Shown one piece after another: positions 16,215 to 25,093 of a DNA stretch of 64,000 nt. The notes beneath the pieces are model-generated. The model saw only the letters and a list, made by a program, of their open reading frames with translations, did no database searches and was not told where the DNA came from. The stretch spans positions 1 through 64,000 of the forward strand of contig NZ_JAGGOY010000119.1 in the NCBI RefSeq assembly GCF_018614095.1, given 5' to 3'. Numbering within the stretch: position 1 is the stretch's first letter; every line of letters starts with the position of its first letter. A program made the translations under genes and the position numbers. The stretch comes from Streptomyces sp. ISL-87. GTDB taxonomy: Bacteria; Actinomycetota; Actinomycetes; Streptomycetales; Streptomycetaceae.

Positions 16215-18695
16215 GTGAATGCGCGTACCGCCCTCGCGAAATGGCTGGGCACCCTGGATCCCGAGCGGCTGACCGCCTTGCTGGAGGAGCGGGATCTGCC
16301 GCTCGCCGCCGAGTACCGACGGATCACCACCCTGCTCGAGCTCGCCGAACACCTGCTCACCGACGAGTCGGTGGGCCAGGGCCTGATGGCGGGCACCGCC
16401 GGAGAACTGGAATTGCTCGCTTCCATTGCCGCCGTCGCCCTGGAGCGGCACGGCCCCGTAGCCGGTGGCGAGGCCGAGGACGGGCCCCGGTATCCCTGGC
16501 AACAGCGGAAGCCCGTTGCCGCGGTGGAGCCCGCGGACCGACTGGTGCCCGAGCGGGACGTACTGGCCTGGTTCGAGCCGGGGGAGAAGCGGCGGCGGGC
16601 GGAGCACACGCTCGCCCGACTGCGGGAGCGCGCGCTGTTGCTCCCCGCGCCCAAGGGGAAACTGGCGCTGCCGCCGCTGTTGCATGTCCGGGCCACGGGG
16701 TTCGACGGTTACGGGCGCACCGCCAACCGGCTGCTGACCTACGCCTACAACGCCCCCGAGGTCAAGCGGATCGCCGCAAACCTCTTCGGCGAGGGCGCGG
16801 CCCGTACCCGCGACCAGGCCCAGGAGCTGATCATCGCTCTGCTCGCCGATCCCGCCCGGGTGCGGGCACTGGTGGCGGACGCCCCGGTCCGGGCGCTGGA
16901 GCTGCTGGACCACCTGGTACCCGGCCCGCCGCTGCTGCGCACCCACTGCTTCGTCGGCCGGTATGGGGCACAGTACGCGGGCCCGGACGCCAAGTACGTC
17001 TTCCGGGAGGGCGGCAGCGGCGACGAGGGCACCGACTGGCTGGCGGAGCGCGGACTGCTGGTCCCCGTCGGTCTCGACCTGGTGGAGCTTCCGTACGAGG
17101 TCGCCCGTGCGCTCCGTGACGGGGGCGCGGCACCCAGCCCCCGGCTGGAACCGGAACCGTTCACCGCCACCGCGCCGCTGCCGTCCGGCTGGGAGGGTGA
17201 GGGTGGCACGGCCGCCGCAGCGGCCGCCTGGCGGGCCGAACTCGTCCTGCGGGCGCTGGCCGCCGAGCCGGTCTCGATCCGCAAGGCGGGCGGGATCGCC
17301 GTACGGGACACCCGGCGGCTGGCCAAGGCGGCCGGGGCCGATGAGGCCGACACCCGGCTGTGGCTGGACCTCGCGGTCAACGCCGGCCTGGCCGCGCCTC
17401 AGGACGACGAACCGGCCCCCGCTCCCCGCGGCCGCCGGAACTCCAAGGGCCCCAAGCCCTCCGCCCGGCTGCTGCCGAGCGACCGCTATGACGCTTGGGC
17501 GGCCGCCCCCGCAGCGGGCAAGCTGCTGCCGCTGCTGGCCGCCTGGGCTGTGGTCCCCGCAGTGCTCAGCCACTGGCCGGACCCCGACGAGACCCCGGTC
17601 GCGCTCGTCAGCCCGCAGGACGAGGACGCCGTGACCCTGCGCACCGGGGTCCTACGAGCGCTCGCCGTCCTCCCCGACGGACACGGGTTGACTGGGGACG
17701 CGCTGGGATACACCGAACTGCTCTCCCTGGCCGCGTGGTTCCAGCCCGCCCTGCGCGGCCACCTGGCCGCAGACGGCGCCGGGGAGCTGACCGGCCTGGA
17801 CGGAGTGCTCGACCGCCTGGCGGCCACCCTGACAGAGGCGGCCCTGCTCGGCGTGGTCGCTCACGGCGCGCTCACCCCCGTCGGGCGGGCCCTGTGCCGA
17901 CTGCTGGAGGCGGGAGCCGCCCACCACTACCCGGCAGTGCCCGGCACGGGCACGGACCCCTCCGCCCGCGGCTCCGAGGGCCTGGGCGAGGACCTGTCCC
18001 TGCGCCCTGCCCTGGCGCAGGCGGTGACCGCGCTGCGCGAGGACCTGTACGCAGCTCTGCCCGAGCCCAGCGACACGGCCCGGTTCCAGAGCGACCTGAC
18101 CGCCACCGTCACCGGCGCGCCCGCGCCCGCCCTCGCAGACCTGCTCTCCGCCGTCGGCGACATCGAGTCCGAGGGGCATGCCGTGGTATGGCGGATCACT
18201 GCGACCTCCGTACGCCGGGCGCTGGACGCCGGCTGGAGCGCAGACGAACTACTCGACCGCCTAACCACCGCGAGCGAGCGCGGCACCCCGCTGCCACAAC
18301 CGCTCGCCTACACGATCAAGGACACCGCCCGTACCCACGGACAACTCAAGGTCGTCCGCTCCGCCTGCTGCATCCGCTCGGACGACACCGGACTGATTGC
18401 CGAGGTGGCCCAGGCCCGCGGCCTGACCAAACTCCGCCTGCGCCGGATCGCCCCCACCGTCCTGATTTCCACAGCCCCGCCGGAGGAGACGCTGTCAGCC
18501 CTCCGCACGGCCGGCTACGCCCCCACCCAGGAAGCCGAAACGGGCACCACCGTCCTCGACCGGGCCCCGACCGAACGCGCGCCGAGCCTCCTCCCCACCC
18601 TCGACCAGGCCCACCCGTTGTACGGCGAACCCGTCCGCGGCGTCCCTGCCAGCGCCCGCACCCTGGCGGCCCGGCTCCTCAGCCCACCTGGGTGA
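16215..18695 (+). CDS. helicase-associated (XPB N-terminal-like) protein without helicase motor
   Basis: 826 aa from a GTG. The start (ALAKWLGTLDPERLTALLEERD) and the C-terminal part (TSVRRALDAGWSADELLDRL, followed by IKDTARTHGQLKVV) match the long Streptomyces proteins named helicase C-terminal or XPB/Ssl2 helicase-associated domain proteins. No Walker A or DExx box can be found in the chain, so it is not itself a helicase. A core homologue usually sits next to an XPB-type helicase elsewhere in Streptomyces genomes, so this island copy may be a second version. An Ala/Pro linker divides the protein near residues 400-420. Confidence 0.72.
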   Translation: MNARTALAKWLGTLDPERLTALLEERDLPLAAEYRRITTLLELAEHLLTDESVGQGLMAGTAGELELLASIAAVALERHGPVAGGEAEDGPRYPWQQRKPVAAVEPADRLVPERDVLAWFEPGEKRRRAEHTLARLRERALLLPAPKGKLALPPLLHVRATGFDGYGRTANRLLTYAYNAPEVKRIAANLFGEGAARTRDQAQELIIALLADPARVRALVADAPVRALELLDHLVPGPPLLRTHCFVGRYGAQYAGPDAKYVFREGGSGDEGTDWLAERGLLVPVGLDLVELPYEVARALRDGGAAPSPRLEPEPFTATAPLPSGWEGEGGTAAAAAAWRAELVLRALAAEPVSIRKAGGIAVRDTRRLAKAAGADEADTRLWLDLAVNAGLAAPQDDEPAPAPRGRRNSKGPKPSARLLPSDRYDAWAAAPAAGKLLPLLAAWAVVPAVLSHWPDPDETPVALVSPQDEDAVTLRTGVLRALAVLPDGHGLTGDALGYTELLSLAAWFQPALRGHLAADGAGELTGLDGVLDRLAATLTEAALLGVVAHGALTPVGRALCRLLEAGAAHHYPAVPGTGTDPSARGSEGLGEDLSLRPALAQAVTALREDLYAALPEPSDTARFQSDLTATVTGAPAPALADLLSAVGDIESEGHAVVWRITATSVRRALDAGWSADELLDRLTTASERGTPLPQPLAYTIKDTARTHGQLKVVRSACCIRSDDTGLIAEVAQARGLTKLRLRRIAPTVLISTAPPEETLSALRTAGYAPTQEAETGTTVLDRAPTERAPSLLPTLDQAHPLYGEPVRGVPASARTLAARLLSPPG

Positions 18696-18882
18696 CGAAC
18701 ACCTGCCAAGCGCCGGGCCCGAACCCGATCACGGGCCCGGCGGGCCGCTTGCTGTCGCGGACGGGGACTACGCCGCGGACGCCGTCGGCGACCTCGACGC
18801 ACTCGCCCTGGCCGCCGCTGTAACTGCTGCTGCGCCACGCCGCTTCGGTGAGGTCGGGTACGGGAGAGTGGGCCTGGTTCAT
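18679..18882 (-). CDS. DUF397 protein
   Basis: 67 aa from the ATG at 18882. The sequence AAWRSSSYSGGQGECVEVAD and the later VRDSKRPAGP are the DUF397 signature. The gene overlaps the upstream HTH gene by 4 bp (ATGA, 18879-18882), the standard pairing in Streptomyces, where such proteins act with their regulator partner as in the WhiJ and AbaA loci. It also overlaps the 3' end of the convergent XPB-like gene by 17 bp. Confidence 0.9.
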   Translation of the reverse strand: MNQAHSPVPDLTEAAWRSSSYSGGQGECVEVADGVRGVVPVRDSKRPAGPVIGFGPGAWQVFVTQVG

Positions 18883-19751
18883 GGTCTGTGCTCCTTGGCG
18901 ATGCGGCGAATCAGCCCGAGCGATTCCGTGGGTGGCAACGCGGACGTACGGGCATCGTCGAAGAGCTCCCGGTACCGGGCGACCTCGGACTCCTGTTCCA
19001 TCCAAATGTTGCCCGTCGGAGTCTCCGTCAGTACGAGGCTCTGCGCCGCGATCCGCGGAAAGCTCATCAGCAGGTATGGCCCGAACATACCGGAGTGTGC
19101 CCCACGCGAGAACGGCAGCACCTGGACAGTGATGTTGGGCTGTTCCGCCATGTCTGCCAAGTGTTCCAGCTGGTCACGCATCACGGTCGGGCCGCCCACC
19201 TGCTGGCGGAGCACGCCTTCGGCGAGGATGGCCCAGAGTTCGACTTTCCTCTCACCGGCGAGTCGTTCCTGCCGAGCCAGTCGCACCTGTACGAACTGGT
19301 CGACCTCCTCCGCGCTGTGCCACGCGCGTGAGGCGACGGTGACGGCCCGACCGTACTCGGCGGTCTGGAGCAGCCCCGGTACCAACTGGGCCTGGAAGGT
19401 CCTGATGCTGTCGCAGATGTCTTCCATCTCGATGTAGTCGCGGTAGGCGTCGGCGAGAACCGATCCGTACTGATGCCACCAGCCCTCTCGCCGACGGCGG
19501 TTGGCCCTTCGGGCCAGGGCGCCCAGGCGCTCGCGAGTTTCTGGGGCGCTCACGCCGTACGCGTCCATGAGTGCGACGAGATCAGGTGTCCGAACCGGCA
19601 CATGGCCGTTCTCGATCCGACTGATCTTGCCGCCAGTGCAGTCGAGGGCCTTCGCCGCTGCGGCGGTGGTGAGACCCGCCGCCTCGCGCAGGCGGCGGAG
19701 TTCGTCGCCGAGTTGACGACCGAGGACAGTGGATGGCTTCACGTTCGGCAT
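18879..19751 (-). CDS. XRE-type HTH regulator with DUF5753, WhiJ-like
   Basis: 290 aa from the ATG at 19751 (MPNVKPSTVLG). Residues about 8-65 form the XRE helix-turn-helix (LRRLREAAGLTTAAAAKAL then GKISRIENGH). The rest, including DICDSIRTFQAQLVPGLLQT, is the DUF5753 ligand- or partner-binding region. Family members, also called Scr1-type, control development and antibiotic genes and work with DUF397 proteins. The next gene in the divergent direction is a small ATPase, completing the WhiJ-type trio. Confidence 0.9.
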   Translation of the reverse strand: MPNVKPSTVLGRQLGDELRRLREAAGLTTAAAAKALDCTGGKISRIENGHVPVRTPDLVALMDAYGVSAPETRERLGALARRANRRRREGWWHQYGSVLADAYRDYIEMEDICDSIRTFQAQLVPGLLQTAEYGRAVTVASRAWHSAEEVDQFVQVRLARQERLAGERKVELWAILAEGVLRQQVGGPTVMRDQLEHLADMAEQPNITVQVLPFSRGAHSGMFGPYLLMSFPRIAAQSLVLTETPTGNIWMEQESEVARYRELFDDARTSALPPTESLGLIRRIAKEHRP

Positions 19752-19935
19752 GGACAACTCCCTATCAGAGCAGCGCCCTTCGGGTCGACGCTTTGCTCGT
19801 AGGAGTGAATGAGGCGATTCTGCTGCATTCAATATTGCACGAATCCCATGGAGTGCGGCACGCTCGTCGGGCCGGGGCCAACCCGGCCCCTGTCGACGTG
19901 ACTTGATCGCCAGCCATCAACCTCAAGGGGCTGCT

Positions 19936-20550
19936 GTGACCGCACTGAACGAAGCCGCGTTCCGTCTCTCCCGCCACGCGCGCAGCGCACCGAGGGCCCG
20001 CGCGGCACTGCACGCCGTACTCGCGGACTGGGGTGCGGGGGACGACATCCTCCACACCGCCGAACTCGTTCTCTCCGAGCTCGTGACCAACGCCCTGCGC
20101 GCACCGGCGCCCAGCGACCGCCAGGTCGGCGTCCGCATCGCACACTCGTCGGCGGAAGGGCTGCTGCGCCTGGAGGTCAGCGACGCGGGGTCCGGCCGAC
20201 CCGAGGTCGGGCGCCCGGAAGCGGACGACGAGCACGGCCGTGGGCTGGCAGTGGTGGACGCGCTCAGCCACCGCTGGGGCGTCAGCGACCGCGCTGGCGG
20301 CATCGGCAAGACCGTCTGGTCCGAGCTGAAGGCCGCAGACCTCGTCCCCACCCCCTCAACGAGGGAGATCGCGGCGATCGCGGTCCGCCCCGGCCAGCAC
20401 ATCCGCATCTGGGGTACTTGGCGCGCGGTCCGCAGTGTGCGAACGGCACACCACGCCACCGGCGGCCTGTCAGTCGTCCTCGCCCTGACCGAGGGCCCAC
20501 CCCTCCACCTCCCACCGGCGGAGCCAGTGGCGGTACGGGGGCTGCCGTAA
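19936..20550 (+). CDS. ATP-binding protein, anti-sigma-factor kinase-like
   Basis: 204 aa from a GTG at 19936, chosen because AAGGGG precedes it by 6 bases; a TTG further upstream is less likely. The GHKL N box ELVLSELVTNALRA and G2 box HGRGLAVVDALSH show the Bergerat ATP-binding fold of RsbW/SpoIIAB-like proteins. After residue about 140 comes a C-terminal extension of about 65 residues without known domain. It lies divergent from the HTH gene, as in WhiJ/AbaA clusters, and its partner could be a sigma factor or the DUF397 protein. Confidence 0.85.
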   Translation: MTALNEAAFRLSRHARSAPRARAALHAVLADWGAGDDILHTAELVLSELVTNALRAPAPSDRQVGVRIAHSSAEGLLRLEVSDAGSGRPEVGRPEADDEHGRGLAVVDALSHRWGVSDRAGGIGKTVWSELKAADLVPTPSTREIAAIAVRPGQHIRIWGTWRAVRSVRTAHHATGGLSVVLALTEGPPLHLPPAEPVAVRGLP

Positions 20551-20631
20551 GGTGAAACGCGCCGTGCGCGTGCCGAGGCCCCCGTACACCTGGGCCTCGC
20601 ACTCACTTTCCGCAGGCAAGGAGGCGACACC

Positions 20632-21225
20632 GTGGCGGACCCCGCCCACCACCCCATCCCCGTGCGCCGTGGCCACCTGCGGGACGCCGCTGAGCGGATC
20701 GAGCAGGCCACCGGACTGCGTGTGGAGATCATCGGGGGCACTCTCATGATGTCCCCGAGCCCGAGCGGCAAGCACGCCGGGACGGTCATCGACCTCCGCG
20801 ACGCGATCCGGCCCAGTCTCGCCACCGCATATGAGGCGTACGAGAACGTGTCTGTCCCGATGCCCGACGATCCGGACGACTACGCGACTCCGGATCTGAC
20901 CATCGGACCGCGCGCCTTCAAGGAGGACGACGACTGGCTGCTGGACGCGGACGAGATCGCCCTCGCGGTAGAGGTCATCTCGCCGAACGAGCGGCTGAGG
21001 GGGATCAACGAGAAGACCGCGTGGTACGCGGCGGCACGCGTCCCCCGCCTCCTCCAGATCGATCCCCGCACCGGCACGTGGTCCCTGTTCACCCGCCCGT
21101 CAGAAGGCGAGTACAAGGGCGTCGTCCACGGAAAGTACGGCGAGCCCATCCCTCTCCCCGCCGACCTCGGCGGAGACCTGCCCACCTCCGGTCTCCCTGT
21201 GTACGGCAGGTCGCCGGGCTCTTGA
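20632..21225 (+). CDS. Uma2-family PD-(D/E)XK endonuclease-like protein
   Basis: 197 aa from a GTG. Nuclease-fold motifs appear in order: ELIDG-like VEIIGGTLMMSPSPSGKH, then ATPDLTIGP (aspartate), then LAVEVISPNE (E-x-x-x acid), and a late lysine in NEKTAWYAAARVP. Uma2 proteins are abundant in Streptomyces and cyanobacteria; their substrate is not established. It follows the ATP-binding gene by about 80 bp on the same strand, possibly co-transcribed. Confidence 0.88.
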   Translation: MADPAHHPIPVRRGHLRDAAERIEQATGLRVEIIGGTLMMSPSPSGKHAGTVIDLRDAIRPSLATAYEAYENVSVPMPDDPDDYATPDLTIGPRAFKEDDDWLLDADEIALAVEVISPNERLRGINEKTAWYAAARVPRLLQIDPRTGTWSLFTRPSEGEYKGVVHGKYGEPIPLPADLGGDLPTSGLPVYGRSPGS

Positions 21226-21269
21226 GAAGCTCAGGGCACTACGGACAACAGCCCGCAGCGCCCGGAGAT

Positions 21270-21920
21270 TCAACCGAGAACCTTGGCGATCGCGAGAGCG
21301 ATCCGCTCGATCCAGTCGATCGCGTCGGTGACGTCCGCGTCAGAGATCGGCCGTCGCCGCTTCAGGTCGCCGTCCAGCAAGTCGGCGTCATGGGCGATCT
21401 TGTTGCGACGGTCGGTGATCGAGATGTACTGCTTCTTGAGGGTCTGGTCGGTCATCCCCGTGCGGCCGTGGTTCCACTCGTTGAGCTGGACCGCGGCCTT
21501 GCCCCAGATGTTCTCCTCCGTGACCAGCTTCAGCGCCTCGCTGATCTTGCGCGGGTTCTGGAGGGAGGCATTCGCCCACTTCGTCTTGACGTGCTCTGAT
21601 ACGGCGTCGGCGAGCGTGGTGGTACCCCGCCGGACCTCCTCGACCTTCTCCAGCGGCAGCTCGAACTTGGTCAGCTGGTAGGGCATGCCGGGACTGTCTT
21701 CGGCTGCGAGGTCGGCCACCCGCCGGTACAGCTCCTCGTGGAACCAGTGGTCGATGGCGCTGACCGCCTGCACCCAGGCGGCGCGGTAGAAGTCGCCGAT
21801 GTCGAAGACGGGGGACTGGAAGGCCGCCAGGCTCTGGCCGGCGAGGACCATCTTCCGGGCGTACTCGATATTGGTCTTGAACGCCTGGAACTCGCGCGTC
21901 TGCGGCTGTGGAACTGCCAT
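21270..21920 (-). CDS. HEPN-like protein next to hsdM
   Basis: 216 aa from the ATG at 21920, which follows a GGGGG stretch. It is largely helical. Near the C-terminus it has DRRNKIAHDADL, the R-N-x-x-x-H signature of RiboL-PSP-HEPN domains, which in characterised HEPN proteins is the RNase active site. The N-terminal half (FYRAAWVQAVSAIDHWFHEELYRRV) is also typical of this HEPN group. It lies 75 bp after hsdM on the same strand and is likely part of the hsd transcript. A role as an RNA-cutting guard of the restriction system is inferred. Confidence 0.72.
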   Translation of the reverse strand: MAVPQPQTREFQAFKTNIEYARKMVLAGQSLAAFQSPVFDIGDFYRAAWVQAVSAIDHWFHEELYRRVADLAAEDSPGMPYQLTKFELPLEKVEEVRRGTTTLADAVSEHVKTKWANASLQNPRKISEALKLVTEENIWGKAAVQLNEWNHGRTGMTDQTLKKQYISITDRRNKIAHDADLLDGDLKRRRPISDADVTDAIDWIERIALAIAKVLG

Positions 21921-21995
21921 GGAATGCCCCCGTCTCGCTGATTGATCGAGATCAAGACTTCCGGCGGGACAGGGGCGGGTCAACTCACTTGCGGA

Positions 21996-23555
21996 TTAAG
22001 CGCCTTCCCCTGGCTGGATCTCGTCAGTGTCGGCCGAGATCTCGCCACCGAGCGCCTCCGCGATCGCGGCGAACTCGCTGAGCGCGGCCTGCAAGTCCTC
22101 CACGATCTCCTGCGCGATCACCTCGGGAGGCAGCAGGCTGTCGGCGTCGTCTAGCGCCGGGTCCTTCATCCAGGTGATGTCGAGGTTCACCTTGTCGCGG
22201 GCGATGAGTTCGTCGTACTCGAAGCACTTGAAGCGCTCGGTTTCGACGCGCTCGCTGCGGTCCTTGCCCGGCAGGTACACCTCGACGAAGTCCTCCAGAG
22301 CAGCGCGGGTGAGCGGGTGCTGCTTGAGGGTGAAGTGCTTGGCGGTGCGGAAGTCGTAGACCCAGAGCTTTGAGGTGTTGTGCGCGCCTCCGCTGCGCGG
22401 GGGCTTCTTCTCGAAGAACAGGACGTTCGCCTTGACGCCGCCCGCGTAGAAGATGCCCGTGGGCAGCCGAAGGATCGTGTGCAGGTCGAAGTCTTCGAGC
22501 AGGCGACGTCGGATCTTCTCGCCGGCGCCGCCCTCGAAGAGCACGTTGTCGGGAAGAACCACCGCCGCGCGGCCGTTCATCTCCATCAGCGACATGATGT
22601 GCTGGAGGAAGTTCAGCTGCTTGTTGGTGGTGGTGGCGCGGAAGTCGGCACGGTCGTAGGAGATGTCCTGCTTGTCGGCCTTGCCGTCCGTGCCGACGAT
22701 GGTGATCGCGGACTTCTTGCCGAAGGGCGGGTTGGCGAGGACCAGGGAAGCGTGCTGCTTGGGCTGTTCGGCGAGCGCGTCCCCCTCGGTGATGAGTGAC
22801 TTGCCGTCGGCGTCCCCGATGCCGTGCAGCAGCATGTTCATTGCGGCGAGGCGGGCCGTGCCGGTGACCAGCTCGTTGCCCCAGATCTTGCCGTCCCCGA
22901 GGGCGAGCCGCTCCTCGCGGGAGAGGTTCTGCATGTGGTGCTTGCGGATGTAGGCGTGTGCGGCGATGAGGAAGCCGGCGGTTCCGCAGGCGGGGTCGGT
23001 GATGGTGTCCTTCGGCCCCGGCTGCATCACGTCGACCATGGCGTCGATGAGCGCGCGGGGCGTGAAGTACTGGCCGGCACCCGTCTTTGTGTCCTCGGCG
23101 CCCTTGGCGAGCAGACCCTCGTAGGCGTCGCCCTTGAGGTCCGTGCCCTGGATCGTCCAGTCCTCTTTGCCGATAAGCTCGACGACCAGCTTTTCGAGGA
23201 GGGCGGGCTCGGTGATGCGGTTCTGAGCCTTGGCGAAGATCCTGCCGAGAGTGGTGCCGGGGCTCTTGCCGAGCTCGGCCAGGATCTCCCGGTAGTGGAC
23301 TTCGAGCTCGATCCCCTTCTTGGAGGCGAGCGACTGCCAGTCGTACTTGGCGGGTACGACGGTCCGTGCCTCAGCCTCGGTGAAGGGGTCGGAGGCGATC
23401 TCGTCGGCCATCTTGAGGAAGAGCAGGTACGAGAGCTGCTCGACGTACTCGATGGTGGACAGGCCGTTGTCCCGGAGGACGTTGCAGTAGTTCCAGAGCT
23501 TCGCGACCAGGGTGCTGGTTTGGGCGTGCGCCAGGGCGGGGGATGCGGGGGTCAC
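21996..23555 (-). CDS. hsdM: type I restriction-modification methyltransferase subunit
   Basis: 519 aa. N-terminal helical HsdM_N region (LVAKLWNYCNVLRDNGLS) is followed by the N6-adenine methylase domain: motif I DPACGTAGFL near residue 190 binds S-adenosylmethionine, and motif IV NPPFGKKSA is catalytic. The start overlaps the hsdS stop by 4 bp. With HsdS it methylates the recognition sequence; with HsdR it forms the restricting complex. The length is normal for the family. Confidence 0.96.
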   Translation of the reverse strand: MTPASPALAHAQTSTLVAKLWNYCNVLRDNGLSTIEYVEQLSYLLFLKMADEIASDPFTEAEARTVVPAKYDWQSLASKKGIELEVHYREILAELGKSPGTTLGRIFAKAQNRITEPALLEKLVVELIGKEDWTIQGTDLKGDAYEGLLAKGAEDTKTGAGQYFTPRALIDAMVDVMQPGPKDTITDPACGTAGFLIAAHAYIRKHHMQNLSREERLALGDGKIWGNELVTGTARLAAMNMLLHGIGDADGKSLITEGDALAEQPKQHASLVLANPPFGKKSAITIVGTDGKADKQDISYDRADFRATTTNKQLNFLQHIMSLMEMNGRAAVVLPDNVLFEGGAGEKIRRRLLEDFDLHTILRLPTGIFYAGGVKANVLFFEKKPPRSGGAHNTSKLWVYDFRTAKHFTLKQHPLTRAALEDFVEVYLPGKDRSERVETERFKCFEYDELIARDKVNLDITWMKDPALDDADSLLPPEVIAQEIVEDLQAALSEFAAIAEALGGEISADTDEIQPGEGA

Positions 23556-25093
23556 AGCGGAAGCTCCTGCTGAACGGCGGTGGCGGGTGACGGGGTTGAG
23601 GCGGGGGGCGGAGGCGGCGCCGCTTCGTCCGTCTTACGGGGCCTACGGGTGCCCCGCATGGCCTTGCCGCCCTGCGCTTCGCGCTCGGCCCGGATCCGTT
23701 CCAGTAGCAGGGAGGCGGGCTCGTCGGCGGGGTCTTGGGGGACCAGCTGCCCGCTGAACGCGCGGTTCGCTACTGAAATTCGCAGGTGCCTCGACCGCCG
23801 GATGGCCGCATCGGTGGCGGAGACCAGACGGACAGCCCCGACAACTGCGGTGTCTACTGCGGCGAGCGTTTCACGCTGGACTTCCAAGGGCGGGACAGGG
23901 ATCGGAAGCCGCGAGAGCGTTTCGGCGCTGAGGTTGTACTGGCCAGCTGACGAGGCTGCGTACCGTTCGATCGCTCGCCGCCAAAGTGGGCTCTGCGTGA
24001 CCAATTGGATCCAGCGAGGTTCCACAAAACCGGGAGTGAGTCGGAACCTGATGAGGTAGGACGCGAAGGCATAGGCGAGAGGTTTCTCCACTACGCCTAC
24101 TCGACCGATGAGACTCGGGCTGCCATTAGTGCGTACGAACAGTAGGTCTCCAGGATCGAGGGAGAATTTCGTCAGGTCGAGTTCCGGGTCAACCGCGTTC
24201 TTGACGTCTGATAGATCGATTGATCCGCCCTGAACATTGGGAATGCGCAGGACTGGATAACCCAGGGCATCGTAGCCACACTTGGTCGAAGTGCCGTATC
24301 CAGACGAGTGCGACAAGGTACCTAGGCTGATATTCGTCCAATTATCCGGCAGGGTGTATCCAGGAATACTGACGGGAGTGATGGGCTGCCACCGGCGGGT
24401 GGCCAGGGATCTGCTAGCTAGGTGGAGAGCGCTTTCGGTTGGTGTCTCGTCCGCATTTACTGGGCGGCTGAAGCCTCCAGACATCGCACGGCCGTAGAGA
24501 AGTGACCTGAGTCGTCGGGACTTCGCCTGAACCACGGTCAAGTAAGCACTGCCTGCGTCGAGGCGGGAGAGATGGCTTTCGAGGGATTCGACGATGCGGC
24601 GCTGCTCAGCTAGAGGCGGCACGGGGATCCGCCAAGCGGCCAGTTTAGCAGCTCCGAGATGGTGGATCCCGACCCCCCGCGCCCCCTTTGCGAAAGCCCC
24701 TCGCGTGGCTTCATGCCGCAATAGGTGCAGGAGGTAATGTGGCTCAATGTTGGTCGTGGCGCGCACTCGAATCAGGGTGTTTTGGAAGCAGCAGTCAGCG
24801 ATCTGATCGTTCCAGATGGCTGGTTTGCCAACCTCACCTGCGCTTCCGGATGCCTCGCTTAGAACGATGTCTCCGGGAATCAGGCGATACGTCTCCAGCT
24901 CGGCGTCGGTGAAGTTCATCTCCTTCACGTCGCCAAGTTTGAGGCCGTTCCAGTCTACGTTGGCGGCTCTCAGGTATGGGCGCATTTGGTCGCCGGAATG
25001 GTTCTTTGGGGAACGTTGCCGACCAAGTCGCACTTCGGCAACTTCCTCCAGCCTGGACCAGGCCCATCCCGCCGGAAGTTCCACGTCACTCAA
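23552..25093 (-). CDS. hsdS: type I restriction-modification specificity subunit
   Basis: 513 aa with two target-recognition domains: residues about 5-175 and 240-415, each ending in a conserved proline segment (IPVPPLAEQRRIV and IPVPPLEVQRETL) that begins a long spacer helix. The two halves read different half-sites of a bipartite target. The stretch 23,900-24,900 is lower in GC than hsdM and hsdR, as expected for horizontally shuffled recognition domains. It has a Pro-rich C-terminal tail. It overlaps hsdR and hsdM by 4 bp on either side. Confidence 0.95.
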   Translation of the reverse strand: MSDVELPAGWAWSRLEEVAEVRLGRQRSPKNHSGDQMRPYLRAANVDWNGLKLGDVKEMNFTDAELETYRLIPGDIVLSEASGSAGEVGKPAIWNDQIADCCFQNTLIRVRATTNIEPHYLLHLLRHEATRGAFAKGARGVGIHHLGAAKLAAWRIPVPPLAEQRRIVESLESHLSRLDAGSAYLTVVQAKSRRLRSLLYGRAMSGGFSRPVNADETPTESALHLASRSLATRRWQPITPVSIPGYTLPDNWTNISLGTLSHSSGYGTSTKCGYDALGYPVLRIPNVQGGSIDLSDVKNAVDPELDLTKFSLDPGDLLFVRTNGSPSLIGRVGVVEKPLAYAFASYLIRFRLTPGFVEPRWIQLVTQSPLWRRAIERYAASSAGQYNLSAETLSRLPIPVPPLEVQRETLAAVDTAVVGAVRLVSATDAAIRRSRHLRISVANRAFSGQLVPQDPADEPASLLLERIRAEREAQGGKAMRGTRRPRKTDEAAPPPPPASTPSPATAVQQELPL

